Origin: Callipepla californica brunnescens
Taxonomy: Eukaryota > Chordata > Aves > Galliformes > Odontophoridae
Direction of reading: 5' to 3'
NCBI GenBank assembly: GCA_023055505.1
Contig: JALIRH010000035.1
Coordinates: forward strand, 5,388,382-5,452,381
DNA: 64,000 nucleotides
The notes beneath the pieces were generated by a model. The model saw only the letters and a list, made by a program, of their open reading frames with translations. It made no database searches and was not told the DNA's origin. A program made the translations under genes and the position numbers. Shown here one piece after another: positions 12,561 to 22,082 of the stretch. Within the stretch, counting starts at the first letter, position 1; the number at the start of each line of letters is the position of its first letter.

Positions 12561-13860
12561 AATGTATTTATTTAAAATTAAAATAGCAAATGTCAGTCCC
12601 TTTTGTGCCGTGCCTTGGAGGGAGAAACACAATGAGGTGCTGCGGGAGGGGTGCAAGTCTCAGTGCCCTCCATCCCCAGCATCTCCTCGTGCTCATCCTT
12701 CCTCCCCAGTTTCTCTGTCCCCCTTTTCTTTCCCTTTTCTCCCCTGAGTTTCATTGCCCTTTTGGTCCGAGGAGCCCTAATTGGAACAGGCCGGCTCCGC
12801 TCCTGCTTCCTGCGTGGGAGTGAGAGGCTGTGCTTGTGAAAACAGTTCAAAAGTGCAGACAAATTTTTGCCTAATCCTGCCTAAATAAGTGGGGCTCAGT
12901 TGGGGTTTATTTGCCCAGGAGCTCCTGCCCTGCTGCTGTGTGGGGCACCTGGGAAAGGCAAATCTGCCCTAGGGGAAAGCGACCTGGGATGGGAGATGTG
13001 GGAGATGGTGCCTCTGCCAGGGGAGCGTGGGAAGGGTCTCAGCTCCCGGCCCCCTTCTCCCCAGCCTCCTCTCTTCCTGAGAAAGGTTTCTCAGCTGAGC
13101 CCTGCCAGCTGGGAGACTTTGGGAACGGTCTTTCAGCCTCCCCATCGTTAGCCCTGCCTTGCTTTGCTCCTGGGGAAGGCTGGGGTGGAGGATGCGTGCC
13201 ATGTGTTGGGTGGTGGTGGGCTCCTCATGGGACGGAGCAGCTTGGTGGCACAGGGGAAGGTAGGAGAGCAGATCAGTCCTTGTCCCTCTTGCCAAACCTC
13301 TCAGAAACTCCTCAAACTCCTCCACAAGCATCCAGGGACTTGGCTGTGGGGCAGCACAGGGATGTCCCTGGGGTGGCAGAAGCTGGCACTGTGAGCATGG
13401 TCCCTGGGAACACAGCCTCCTCTCTGTCCTGGCTGCAGTTGCCCTCCAGCAGAACCTCAGGACGCAGAGGAGCATCTCAGCCAGCTATGGCTCAAGGACT
13501 GAGCTCTTCTGAGATACCTTGCTGTAAATTCGTGCAGCTGTTGGATGCACGGTCCTAGAGAGATTATTTTCTTCACTTGATGCAGTGCCAAACTGCACCT
13601 TCCCCAAAACATACCCCTTGCCTCCTTCAAGCAATCAGCGTGTCCCTTGTCCTCGTGGTGTCAGCACACCGTGGGATTAGTCCCTGTCCCAGGCAGGCTT
13701 TTACCTTCGAGAATGGCATGCTGGGTCCCTGACCTGGTGTCCATCCAGGGGGCTGTGGGGTCAGCTGGCCCTGCTCTGACCCGCTGGGCATCCATCTACA
13801 CGCAGACTACTGTGCAAAACAGTGGGGACCAAACAAGGACACACTGGGGCTTTTGATGGG

Positions 13861-14120
13861 AAACAAAGTGAGTGAATGAGAGAAGCTTAAAGGGGGCATT
13901 GACTCCAAGTGGAAATTAGGGAGAAAAATGACTTTGCTCCTGTCCTCCAGCTTTTTTTCTCGACTGCCATTTATTTTGCTTATGCAATCAGATGCTAATG
14001 TTTTGACATGCAGCAGAGTCGCTTGCATTTTAAGGTCAAAATCCCTAAAGTTTGTAAATCGTAGTGCTTTAAAAAGATCAGATGCATAGAAATAGTTTAT
14101 ACATGCGGAGCCTGCGGAGA
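13861..14120. promoter_or_regulatory. Candidate conserved non-coding block in upstream intron
   Basis: The stretch is AT-rich and free of repeats, with motifs such as 'gcttatgcaatcagatgcta' and 'tttgacatgcagcagagtcg'. It differs in composition from the GC-rich flanks, which is how intronic enhancers often look. This is a compositional guess, without an alignment. Confidence 0.25.
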
Positions 14121-14220
14121 GCAGAGTGGGAATTTGTCTGGGAGATGAACTCGGTGGTGTTGGCCTCTCTGTGTTTCTCACAGTCTCTGTCTGTTCGTCC
14201 AGCACCTAGAGCAGTGCAGT

Positions 14221-14404
14221 CATAGACTGATTAAGGTTGGTAAGGACCTCTCGGATCTCCAGCCTACCCCACGTCCCCACAGCTCTGGTACACCCCCAGA
14301 ACAGTGACCATAGCACCCCCAGAGAGCTGTGCCAGCCTTTCAGAGAGGAAACTGTTCCTATTACCCACCCTGAACCTCCTCTGGCACAACTTAAGGCCGT
14401 TATC
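14221..14404 (-). repeat. CR1 LINE 3' fragment, minus orientation
   Basis: It reads on the plus strand as 'catagactgattaaggttgg', 'ggacctctcggatctccagc' and ends near 'cctcctctggcacaacttaa', the reverse complement of the CR1 3' region. It is noticeably diverged, which suggests an older insertion. It lies in the upstream ETS1 intron. Confidence 0.85.
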
Positions 14405-15020
14405 ACTAGTTACCTGGGACGATGGTGGCTTTGGGATGGATCCTCTTCAGCTTAAAAGCTGCACGGGGGTGCAATGCTGGCTGTTGGCTATGGCAGGATC
14501 TCTGCCATCCTTTTGTCCTTCTGAGATCTGGTCCCCAGGGATGTGAAGGAGGTGGAGGAAAAACAAAGTCTGGTTTTGGGAAGCCTTCAGGGTCTCAAGC
14601 CGAACCCCCAGACCTATCCTTACTTTGCAAAGCTGCAGCTGCTCACATCAGCATCCCTCTGCCTTCCCACCGTGCAAGGCAAATTGCTTATCTCTGCCTT
14701 ACAGATGCTGGAGATGATGTGACATAATTTTCCAGAGTGCCTGTGACTCCTGCTATTATTTAAAAGCCAAACCATCGTACCCTGCCTGGTCTCCCAGGAG
14801 GAAAATCAACTGCTGCTCACTGTCAGTACAGCGGCAGCAGCAGGAGACGTGGCATCTCGTGTGAGCCGTGTCAGTGAGGCTTTAATGGGCGTTGTAAAAC
14901 CCATCCGACAACCCCAGCAGCCCTGCAGTGCAAGTCCACGCTTGGTTTTTAGGTTTGGGTATGAAATTGCCCAACGAAGCTGGGACACAGCAGCTGGGTT
15001 TGGTGCATTCCGAGCCCGCC

Positions 15021-15039
15021 CGTGTGCACGCATGCATGC
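15021..15039. other. Alternating purine-pyrimidine tract, Z-DNA candidate
   Basis: Nineteen bases alternate pyrimidine and purine without a break (cgtgtgcacg then catgcatgc). Such tracts can adopt Z-DNA under negative supercoiling. Confidence 0.5.
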
Positions 15040-15255
15040 TTTTGCACGCGCTTTGCGGGCAGCAGGAGGTACACAAAGGGGACGTTTTATTTGTGCAAGA
15101 TTTGATTAAAATCTTGGAGAGGGGTTTCAGATGACAGTGAAAGCTGAAACCAGGGGAGCAAAGCCTGGCCTGCTTTTGTTACCGAAATGCTGCCCTGCTC
15201 TGACCTCTGCCCACCCCAGGCTGCAGGCGGGTGTGTGCTGTGGGGCAGCACCGTG

Positions 15256-15300
15256 CCTGCATCCTCCTGTAGGGTCCTGCATCCTCCTGTAGGGTCCTGC
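15256..15300 (+). repeat. Perfect 20-bp tandem duplication (about 2.25 copies)
   Basis: The unit atcctcctgtagggtcctgc occurs at 15261-15280 and 15281-15300, preceded by a further partial cctgc at 15256-15260. The copies are identical, so the duplication is recent or polymorphic. Confidence 0.97.
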
Positions 15301-17511
15301 AGAGCACAGCATCGTCGGAGGGCAGGTAAAGCCCTCGTCCTCCCAGGGGTTTACAAAGAAAGCGACATTTCAGTACATTTAGAATCTCTCATACCCCACA
15401 GACACGTACACACAGCTTCACCAACCCAGTTAGTGCTTCACATGCGAGCTCTCCTGCAGAGGAGGGATGCTGTTGTCTAAAATTAGGCTTCTGCAGACAT
15501 TTGCAGGTGTGGGGCTCTGGGGCTGTGTTGTGTTTTGAAGAAGCGTTAAGCACTCGCTATGGTCTAACAAGAAAAGAAAGGTTTCGCTTCTAAATTTTCC
15601 CGGTGCGTCTTGTTTTGAAGGAGAAGCCTCAGAAATGTTCCTCGTTGTTCAGTTTTGGTGCTCGCCTTGTGAAACTGAAACCCTATTCTGTGCTACTCAA
15701 CAACTGCTCTGCTGGCTCTGTGCAAACCCAAACGCGTGGACCCACAGCCATCGGTGACAGATGCTCCTTTGCATGGCAGCAACGAGAATTCAGCACGGCC
15801 AGACGCCCTGCTTGTGGCTTGCCTTAAGGAGGTCATCTGCACGCAGGTTTTCACGAGTAATTCTTTGCAAAATGGGGCTGGAAGTGTTTTCTGAGCTCTG
15901 ACTCAGCTCCCATGGCTGGGGAGCAGCGTGCTGCCATTGCAGCGGCCGTGAGGGAGCGGATCCCTGGGTGGTCCCCATAACCACAGAGCACGGCCAGCAG
16001 AGCATTAACGTGTAACATGAGGATGAAGGGAAAAGGGCACCGAACCACTTTCTCCCAGTGTTATCTCAAAGCCAGCAGATGGAGAACAGAGATATGCAGG
16101 GTGCCTGGTCGTTTTTCTGTGCCCTCTTCAGCCAAATCCAGTAAATAATGAAGTGCAATTTGCCAAATAGCCTTTGAATGTTATTATTTGCTTTTGGAGG
16201 TCCCGATGGGTGCAGTGTGGCAGGCAAGCCTTGATTTCTGCAGCTGGGATGGGGGAAGAATGGGACGTGGGGGCTCAGTGTCGGGGCTGAGAGCAGTGAA
16301 TGGGGGTGGGGAGCTGGGCACGTGGGGACCTTGGCACGTCTGTGCTTGGGGTGAGAGGTGGAAGGTGTAAAGATGAGGGCAGGAGAGCAGCTCTGGTTGG
16401 CTGGGCTGCACTAGGGATGCTCTTGGCGATCCTTGAGTGGGGAGCACTGTGTGGGGTATTAAATCAGCGAGCTAAGGTGGCTTTCCACAGCACAGAGAGC
16501 ACTGTCGTTGTCATCCAACTGCTGATGGAAGCATCAAAAGTTTGTGCTCATTGTTTCTCCACTGAGAGAAATCCGGCACAGGATTTACAACGGGACCAAC
16601 GAAGTTCAGTTGTTGGAGATGGTGAATGTTTGAGGCTTCCCTTCACCACAAACGATGGTTTTCAGGATTGTTTCAAGTATGTGAAAAAGAGCCAAAACCT
16701 TTATTCAGATCGAGATTCTTCTTAGTTTTTTTTTTTTTTTCCAAATGGTTGCTTTTGTTTGTGGAACCCTTCGGCTGCGAGTTACCACCTCCTTCCAAAT
16801 ACATTTGCAAAAGGAAAGGGAAGAAAGGCAAGACCTTTGCTTCTCATCAGGACTGGCTCCAAGGCCCTTGGCCTGGCCCCACGTGTCCCATGGGGCGGCT
16901 GTGCATTGTTCGGTGACTCACGGAGCGCCTGGGCCTTGCATGATGTAACTCTGTGCTCATGTGGGATTTTCCAGCTCTTTGTTTTCCCTCCCATCCTCGA
17001 ATGGTTTTTCTGCTGGTTCTCCATCCTGCCTCGTCCTGCTGTGGCCCTACTACTTCTGGGATTGCCTGTGGTTCTTCGAAAGGACTTTTCCTCTTGCTTT
17101 GGTTGAGATGCTCAGTGTTGGAGGAGCCATTCAGAGATGCTGTCCTTCACTCTTCCTCGTTCACTCTTGTGTAGGACTCATGGCCCAGCTATCTTGCAGG
17201 CTTCAGAAGCCACCTGGGGTGATGATGGTAGTGATGCTGGGTGAGCTGTTGCCTGTGATGGTTTTTGATCTCACCATCAGATTTCCATTCATGGTTGGCT
17301 CACAGGGAGACCACAAGTAGCACCACGTTGCTGAGCCTACTCTTGTCTGCAGGTCTGCTCACGGGCATGCAGGGTTTAGGTTTAGGGCTGGAAGGTCTGA
17401 GTGTGAAGAAGAAACAGTTTGCTTGCTTTCTGCCGATGCAATGAACTGTGCAACGTGTTCTCTTGTCTTTCCCAGTCCTTTAAGAGTGTTTTTCTCTTCT
17501 GGTGTTTTCAG

Positions 17512-17631
17512 ATATGGAATGTGCAGACGTGCCTTTGCTAACCCCCAGCAGCAAGGAAATGATGTCTCAGGCACTGAAAGCCACCTTCAGCGGCTTCGCA
17601 AAGGAGCAGCAGCGGCTGGGAATCCCCAGAG
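17512..17631 (+). CDS. ETS1: ETS1 exon III: MAPK phosphorylation site and start of Pointed domain
   Basis: This 120-base exon encodes residues 28 (split codon) to 67 plus the first base of codon 68. The acceptor cag ends at 17511 and the donor is G|GTAAGC at 17632. The segment LLTPSS lies at residues 36-41. Thr38 (codon 17541-17543) followed by proline is the established ERK1/2 target that increases recruitment of CBP/p300, and Ser41 is a minor site. The second half, from about residue 44, forms the early helices that precede and enter the Pointed (PNT/SAM) domain, which is the ERK docking surface. The first whole codon is an ATG (Met29, 17514-17516). It would be the first available start if transcription began in the upstream intron, which is inference only. 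The N-terminal peptide with the Lys15 SUMO site belongs to the missing upstream exon. Confidence 0.97.
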
Positions 17632-18239
17632 GTAAGCTGTGGGCACAGAGGACACTTCCCCCTGCCACGATCCCCATCTCCACAGCATCACTGCCCTTCC
17701 TGTGGCCCTGCCCTGTTTCTTGGCAGTTGAAGCAGGAGGAATCCAGACGCACAGGCAGAACCTTTCAGTGCCACTTGCAGACTGTACCCGCCTGACAGAT
17801 TGCCCCTGTCTGTCCTGCTCACAGAGCGAGATAACCTCTGCTGCTCCACAGCTTTGTTGAGACTGTGAGACTGGTGTTTGCAAATCACATCCACTGGTGC
17901 AGGGAAGCAGCTGGGATGCTTTACAGGAGGCTGATAACAAGGGGAAAGCAACAAGATGAAGGAGTGAGTGGGAGAAGGGGTCAGAGGACTGCCAGGATTT
18001 TTATAAGTCCCAAAGCTCAGCCCTGCTATGAAACATGTCTGCAAACAGGTCTGATGCTAACTTACTCTGGGTGCAAGTATTCCCCCACCTCACATTGCCT
18101 TTTTGCCAACAGATTGTCAGTGTCTAGGGGATGAGGCTGTGCAGGTGCTTATCCTCTGGGATGGATGTGGCACTCTCTGTGTCTACAACCCCTCGTTAGC
18201 TGCTCATTAATGGATCTTTTCTGCAACCCCTCGGTGCAG
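17632..18239 (+). other. ETS1: ETS1 intron III-IV (608 bases)
   Basis: Donor GTAAGC, acceptor tgcag at 18235-18239, phase 1. It contains no recognisable repeat, exon or RNA gene. The sequence is mixed unique DNA. Confidence 0.93.
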
Positions 18240-18440
18240 ACCCCCAGCAGTGGACAGAGACGCACGTGCGGGACTGGGTGATGTGGGCAGTGAATGAGTT
18301 CAGCCTGAAGGGAGTGGATTTCCAGAAGTTCTGCATGAACGGAGCTGCCCTCTGCGCCCTGGGCAAGGAGTGCTTCCTGGAGCTGGCGCCCGACTTTGTG
18401 GGAGATATCCTTTGGGAACACCTGGAGATCTTGCAGAAAG
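18240..18440 (+). CDS. ETS1: ETS1 exon IV: core of the Pointed (PNT/SAM) domain
   Basis: This 201-base exon encodes residues 68 (split) to 134 plus one base of codon 135. It holds most of the Pointed domain, a SAM-type helical bundle that docks ERK2 and places Thr38 for phosphorylation, and also binds co-regulators. Characteristic pieces are [17 protein letters not shown] at about 72-88 and [20 protein letters not shown] at about 94-113, followed by the C-terminal helix ending in EILQK. The acceptor ends at 18239 and the donor is AAAG|GTGAGT at 18441. The length is a multiple of three and both borders are phase 1, so skipping it would delete 67 residues in frame. Exon IV-less ETS1 transcripts are known in mammals; use of this in birds is inferred. 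The fit to the family is essentially residue for residue. Confidence 0.98.
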
Positions 18441-21400
18441 GTGAGTCCTGGAGCATCCACAGGGGGTGGTTTGTGTGCCCCTGGTTCCTGTGGTTATGGG
18501 GCTTTTCCAAGGAGCATGATTGCTCAGCTTTCCCGTAAGGTTTCAGATGGGCATCGCAGCCAGTAGTGGGCAACGCAAATCCCGGCACTTGTTGAAAGAG
18601 GAAGGGAACACCCTGTTCATGCAGGGACGCTCTGCCTGCCTGGAAATGGTGGTGGGATTTTCCAAAGCATTCTTCCTCAGCACGTTTAGCTCCTGCTGTG
18701 AGTTTTACTACTTCCTCCAGTGCAGCTAGGTACAACAACATCACCAGGATCCCACGCTGACGTCCCAGTTGCACTTGGAAGCAGCTTTTCTTTGTTTCTT
18801 GCCTAATGAGTGTAATTAAGTACGGCCATATCCCACATGGGAGGGGATGGTAGAAACCATATCTGCCTGTCCCCGCAAACAAGCAATTGAGGGCATTAAT
18901 TCTGGTTGATTTCCAAGGGGTGTGGGGGAGGTGTCACACATTGATTTTCGATGTTCGTTTTGATGGTGTGCAGCTTTTTCCAGCTGAGATAATTCCTGAG
19001 GAGCTTAAGACCTTGAATCGCATCAAGAGGAGGAGCAGCAGCAGATGGGGGTCCTCCTGTAGCTCGTTGCTGTGCAGAGCTACATGCTCTCCTGGAACAT
19101 CCCCAGTGCTGCCAGGCTGACCCTGCGTGCTGATGGCAGGAAGGGGAGGGGGAGCAAAGTTATGCCTTCCAGGAAACCATTGACAAATGGATGTTAATTG
19201 CTGATTGCTAATTTTACTGCTACCTGTGGTTTGCAGAAGGTAAACATGGCTCTTCCCAGGGTCAGGGTATGGCAGGCTGTTTTTCTGCTCTTTGTTTGAC
19301 TCTGTATCTGTTCAGTTCTTCTCGTTTTGCATGAGTTTTAATGAGTGCTTATATCAACAGCATGCAGTTTAACCAAACAAAGCAAAACGTTGTGGTCAGT
19401 CCTATTTCTATTTGCTGTAAGTTGCTTGTAACACAGCTCTGCCTTCCTGCAGCCCGCTGGAGGGACGTGGTGTGGCACTGGGCTGGGTCTGCTCCCAGCT
19501 CTGCTCTTGCTGCAGGTTCCCCAAGGCATGGAGAGGAGTTTGGTGCTGTACTGCTCACTGCCAAGTGGGGTTCCAGTTTCCCTGCAGCACTGACACGTGG
19601 GTGTTGGGATGCTGCAGTCAGGAGGGTGCAAATGGTGTGAGGTAGATAACAGCTTTTACAAAGAAGCTGGAAATCTTCTGTACCTATTGAGCTTTTCTTC
19701 GAAAAGGATGGAAAAGAGTAAAACAGAATTTCTTTGTCTCAACACCACTGACACAGCTCTGGGAACCAAGAAATCCCCATTCTGTGCTCAGCTTTGTTGG
19801 TGACTTCATCACTTCTTGCTTAATTTGTCTGAGCCTTAGCTTGGATGGTGGGTTCTTAACACATTTCCCAGAGGGGCAATATCTGTAAAGTATTTGGAGA
19901 GTAACTGACAACGAGCTTCCAAGAAATAACCAGCTTCACTCCAAGGACTAATTCCTCTTCCCTGTAAGTCATGAGACTCATCTTGCTGGTCTTACATCTT
20001 CAGTCCCCAGACAAGTCCGGGTTGTGTTGTGCTGGCATTGTACAACACATCTCTCCCTGTGTGAGACGAGATGTTTCTCTCCACTTTGCAGCTGGAGACG
20101 TGAAGCATGAAGGGATCAGCATTCCCCCACGCTCACCTGTACAGCCACACGATGGGTGAGCCCGCAGGATCCAGCTCCCCAGTCCCTACTTCTCACACCC
20201 ATCACTCTCCATCACCACTCGGAGCAGTGGATGTGAGGGTGGTGGCTACCCTGACGTGCCTGGAGTTACCTGCAGTGATGTGACCACTGGAGTGGGGTCG
20301 TGCTGGGACAGGCTGTGACCCCGCTGTCCTCCTGCTAACACTCCTCCCTTGTGAGCTCTTTCCGAGGGAGTGACTCACGGACCACAGCCTGCTCAGGGTT
20401 TAAAAATGGCAGCAGATGGGCGACTTTTCCCTGCATGGATTGGGGTATTTTCGGGCCTATTTTTCCAAATTTCTTCCTAAAATAGCTTCTCCAGTTACCA
20501 GCAGTCAGCAGTGCCCTCCTCTTGACTGTAAGCATAGCTGAAGGTTGCTCTCTTTCCCTGTGGTCACCCTCCCTGCCCCTTGGCAGACTCCGTGGGGAGA
20601 AAAAGAGCATTTCTCATTAGGTTTCTCTGTTTGCACAAAACCTCCTTTTGTTGGAGAATATTTTCCACCCTGCAATCCCCAGGAGAGAGGGCCAAAATTA
20701 GGCTCCTTGCAAACGAGCGCGCGTTATCTTCAGTTTGCTTCTCTACAGCCCCAGCAGAAATAAATACAACCAGGAGTTCTTAGTGCATTTTATTTTTGTT
20801 ACCCTCTGCAAAGAAAGGAAAATATCCCATGCTGATATATCTCTGCCCGCACGCCTTACTGGAATGAGTAAGGTGTTAATGGAAATACTGGTCGGGGAGG
20901 AGCAGTGGCTTTTACATGGGAAAGCAGAGTCAGTGCTGAGGCTGGGAGCAGCAAAGTGCTCGGAAAGAGCAGTGGAAAGTGGACAGTCTGCTTTGATGTG
21001 ATGCTTGCTTCTTCCCAGTGAACCACGCCTATAGAAAGGTTAAGGCTCATGGTGCTGCCTGTATGCATTCTGTGTGTTAGGAATGGTTAATGGCAAAGCT
21101 TTGAGATGGGATCCTCTGCTTTTGACAGGCGTAAGGTGCTGTGTGTGCTGGGAGGGAGCATTGATTTAATGTTGTAGGGGCTGGTTTGGCTCTGCATTAT
21201 CCACTTACATACATCTACCTGGCCTAAAAATGGAGAGTTTTCCAGGAAAACAGCTGCCCTGTCTTTTCCATGAGATCACACACGTAACCACGCTAAGCAA
21301 GCTCTTAGAGAAAGAAGCTGATACCCGTAAAGGAAGCGAGGAGATGATGTAACAAGCACTGCAGAACCACCTGGAGCTGTGTGTAGAGAGAACTGCTGCT

Positions 21401-21634
21401 TTGCTTTGTTTAAATCCGTGTGTGTCTGCAGCAAGAGTTCCCAAAGGAGCCCGAATGCTTCAAGCATGTGTTTCAGTGGCATTTCAGCACTTAACTGCAC
21501 ATTTCCTTTGAATGTCCCAGTTTAACCCAGCCAGGAGCCTTTTAGGAAGCTTAGAACTCTCTACATCACAGTATGTCTTGCAAAGCATGGTATGTCTGCG
21601 GGCACGTGACATCTGCTTCCTTTTCTCTTTGCAG
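18441..21634 (+). other. ETS1: ETS1 intron IV-V (3194 bases)
   Basis: Donor GTGAGT, acceptor tttgcag ending 21634, phase 1. I see no exon, tRNA or clear transposon in it. The segment about 19180-19420 and the one about 20600-20870 are more AT-rich than the surroundings and could hold regulatory sites, but nothing specific can be named. Several open frames here have no protein-like character. Confidence 0.9.
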
Positions 21635-21712
21635 AAGAGGCAAAACCGTACCCAGCAAATGGAGTGAATGCAGCGTATCCAGAATCCCGCTATACTTCAG
21701 ACTACTTCATTA
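21635..21712 (+). CDS. ETS1: ETS1 exon V: linker after Pointed domain
   Basis: This small 78-base exon encodes residues 135 (split) to 160 plus the first base of codon 161. Its product includes [13 protein letters not shown], which matches the conserved ETS1 linker between the Pointed domain and the activation region. Residues 136-147 are more diverged from mammals than the rest of the protein, for example [12 protein letters not shown] here. The acceptor follows a C/T-rich tract ending gcag at 21634 and the donor is A|GTAAGT at 21713. It is phase 1 to phase 1 and divisible by three. It is separated from exon VI by only 124 bases, so the two probably behave as a tightly spliced pair. Confidence 0.96.
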
Positions 21713-21836
21713 GTAAGTCCCAATTATCGTTATCATTACTGTGCTTCCAGGCATAGAAGGGCAGCCTCCTAGAGGTGTCTCTGCATCGCATGACAATTGC
21801 TTGCTTTGCTTTCTGAGCCTCTCGTCCTGCCGCCAG
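21713..21836 (+). other. ETS1: ETS1 intron V-VI, unusually short (124 bases)
   Basis: Donor GTAAGT and acceptor cgccag at 21831-21836. Read in frame from exon V, retained intron meets TAG at 21754-21756 after 14 intron-containing codons. Retention would therefore truncate the protein just after the Pointed domain. Confidence 0.94.
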
Positions 21837-22082
21837 GTTATGGCATCGAGCACGCGCAGTGCGTGCCTCCCTCCGAGTTCTCCGAGCCCAGCTTCATCAC
21901 AGAGTCCTACCAGACCCTCCATCCCATCAGCTCGGAAGAGCTCCTGTCCCTCAAGTACGAGAACGACTATCCCTCAGTCATCCTGCGTGACCCCGTGCAG
22001 ACGGATTCCCTGCAGACGGACTACTTCACGATCAAGCAAGAAGTAACACCCGACAACATGTGCATGGGACGCGCCAGTCGAG
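21837..22082 (+). CDS. ETS1: ETS1 exon VI: acidic transactivation region with SUMO site
   Basis: This 246-base exon encodes residues 161 (split) to 242 plus one base of codon 243. The product is the acidic, Ser- and Glu-rich activation segment containing [18 protein letters not shown] and [21 protein letters not shown] sumoylation consensus I-K-Q-E lies at residues 226-229, with the lysine codon at 22034-22036; in mammalian ETS1 Lys227 is a known SUMO acceptor. Directly after it the sequence reads EVTPDN, whereas human ETS1 has two valines before TPDN, so this gene is one residue shorter. The acceptor is cag ending 21836 and the donor CGAG|GTACAG at 22083 is a weaker match to the consensus. 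Borders are phase 1 on both sides and the length divides by three. Confidence 0.97.

Larger units (their letters stand above)
1..17511 (+). other. ETS1: ETS1 intron upstream of exon III (3' part)
   Basis: No coding exon is recognisable here on either strand. The stretch ends in a good acceptor, a T/C-rich tract at 17485-17509 followed by cag at 17509-17511, which opens exon III in phase 1. Long first introns are usual for ETS1 and carry enhancers in other vertebrates. Within it I see two CR1 fragments (10932-11060 plus, 14221-14404 minus), short homopolymers (C runs near 4267 and 5741, T runs near 12541 and 16726), a 20-bp tandem duplication (15256-15300), a 12-bp-arm hairpin (8059-8087), a 16-bp palindrome (5898-5913) and AT-rich blocks with balanced composition near 8165-8340 and 13861-14120. 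The remainder appears to be unique, moderately GC-rich DNA with TG/CA excess and few CpGs, typical of methylated avian introns. Confidence 0.85.

Noticed and set aside
18196..18882. 228-codon minus-strand frame over exon IV
   Set aside because: It is the antisense shadow of the GC-rich exon IV and its flanks.
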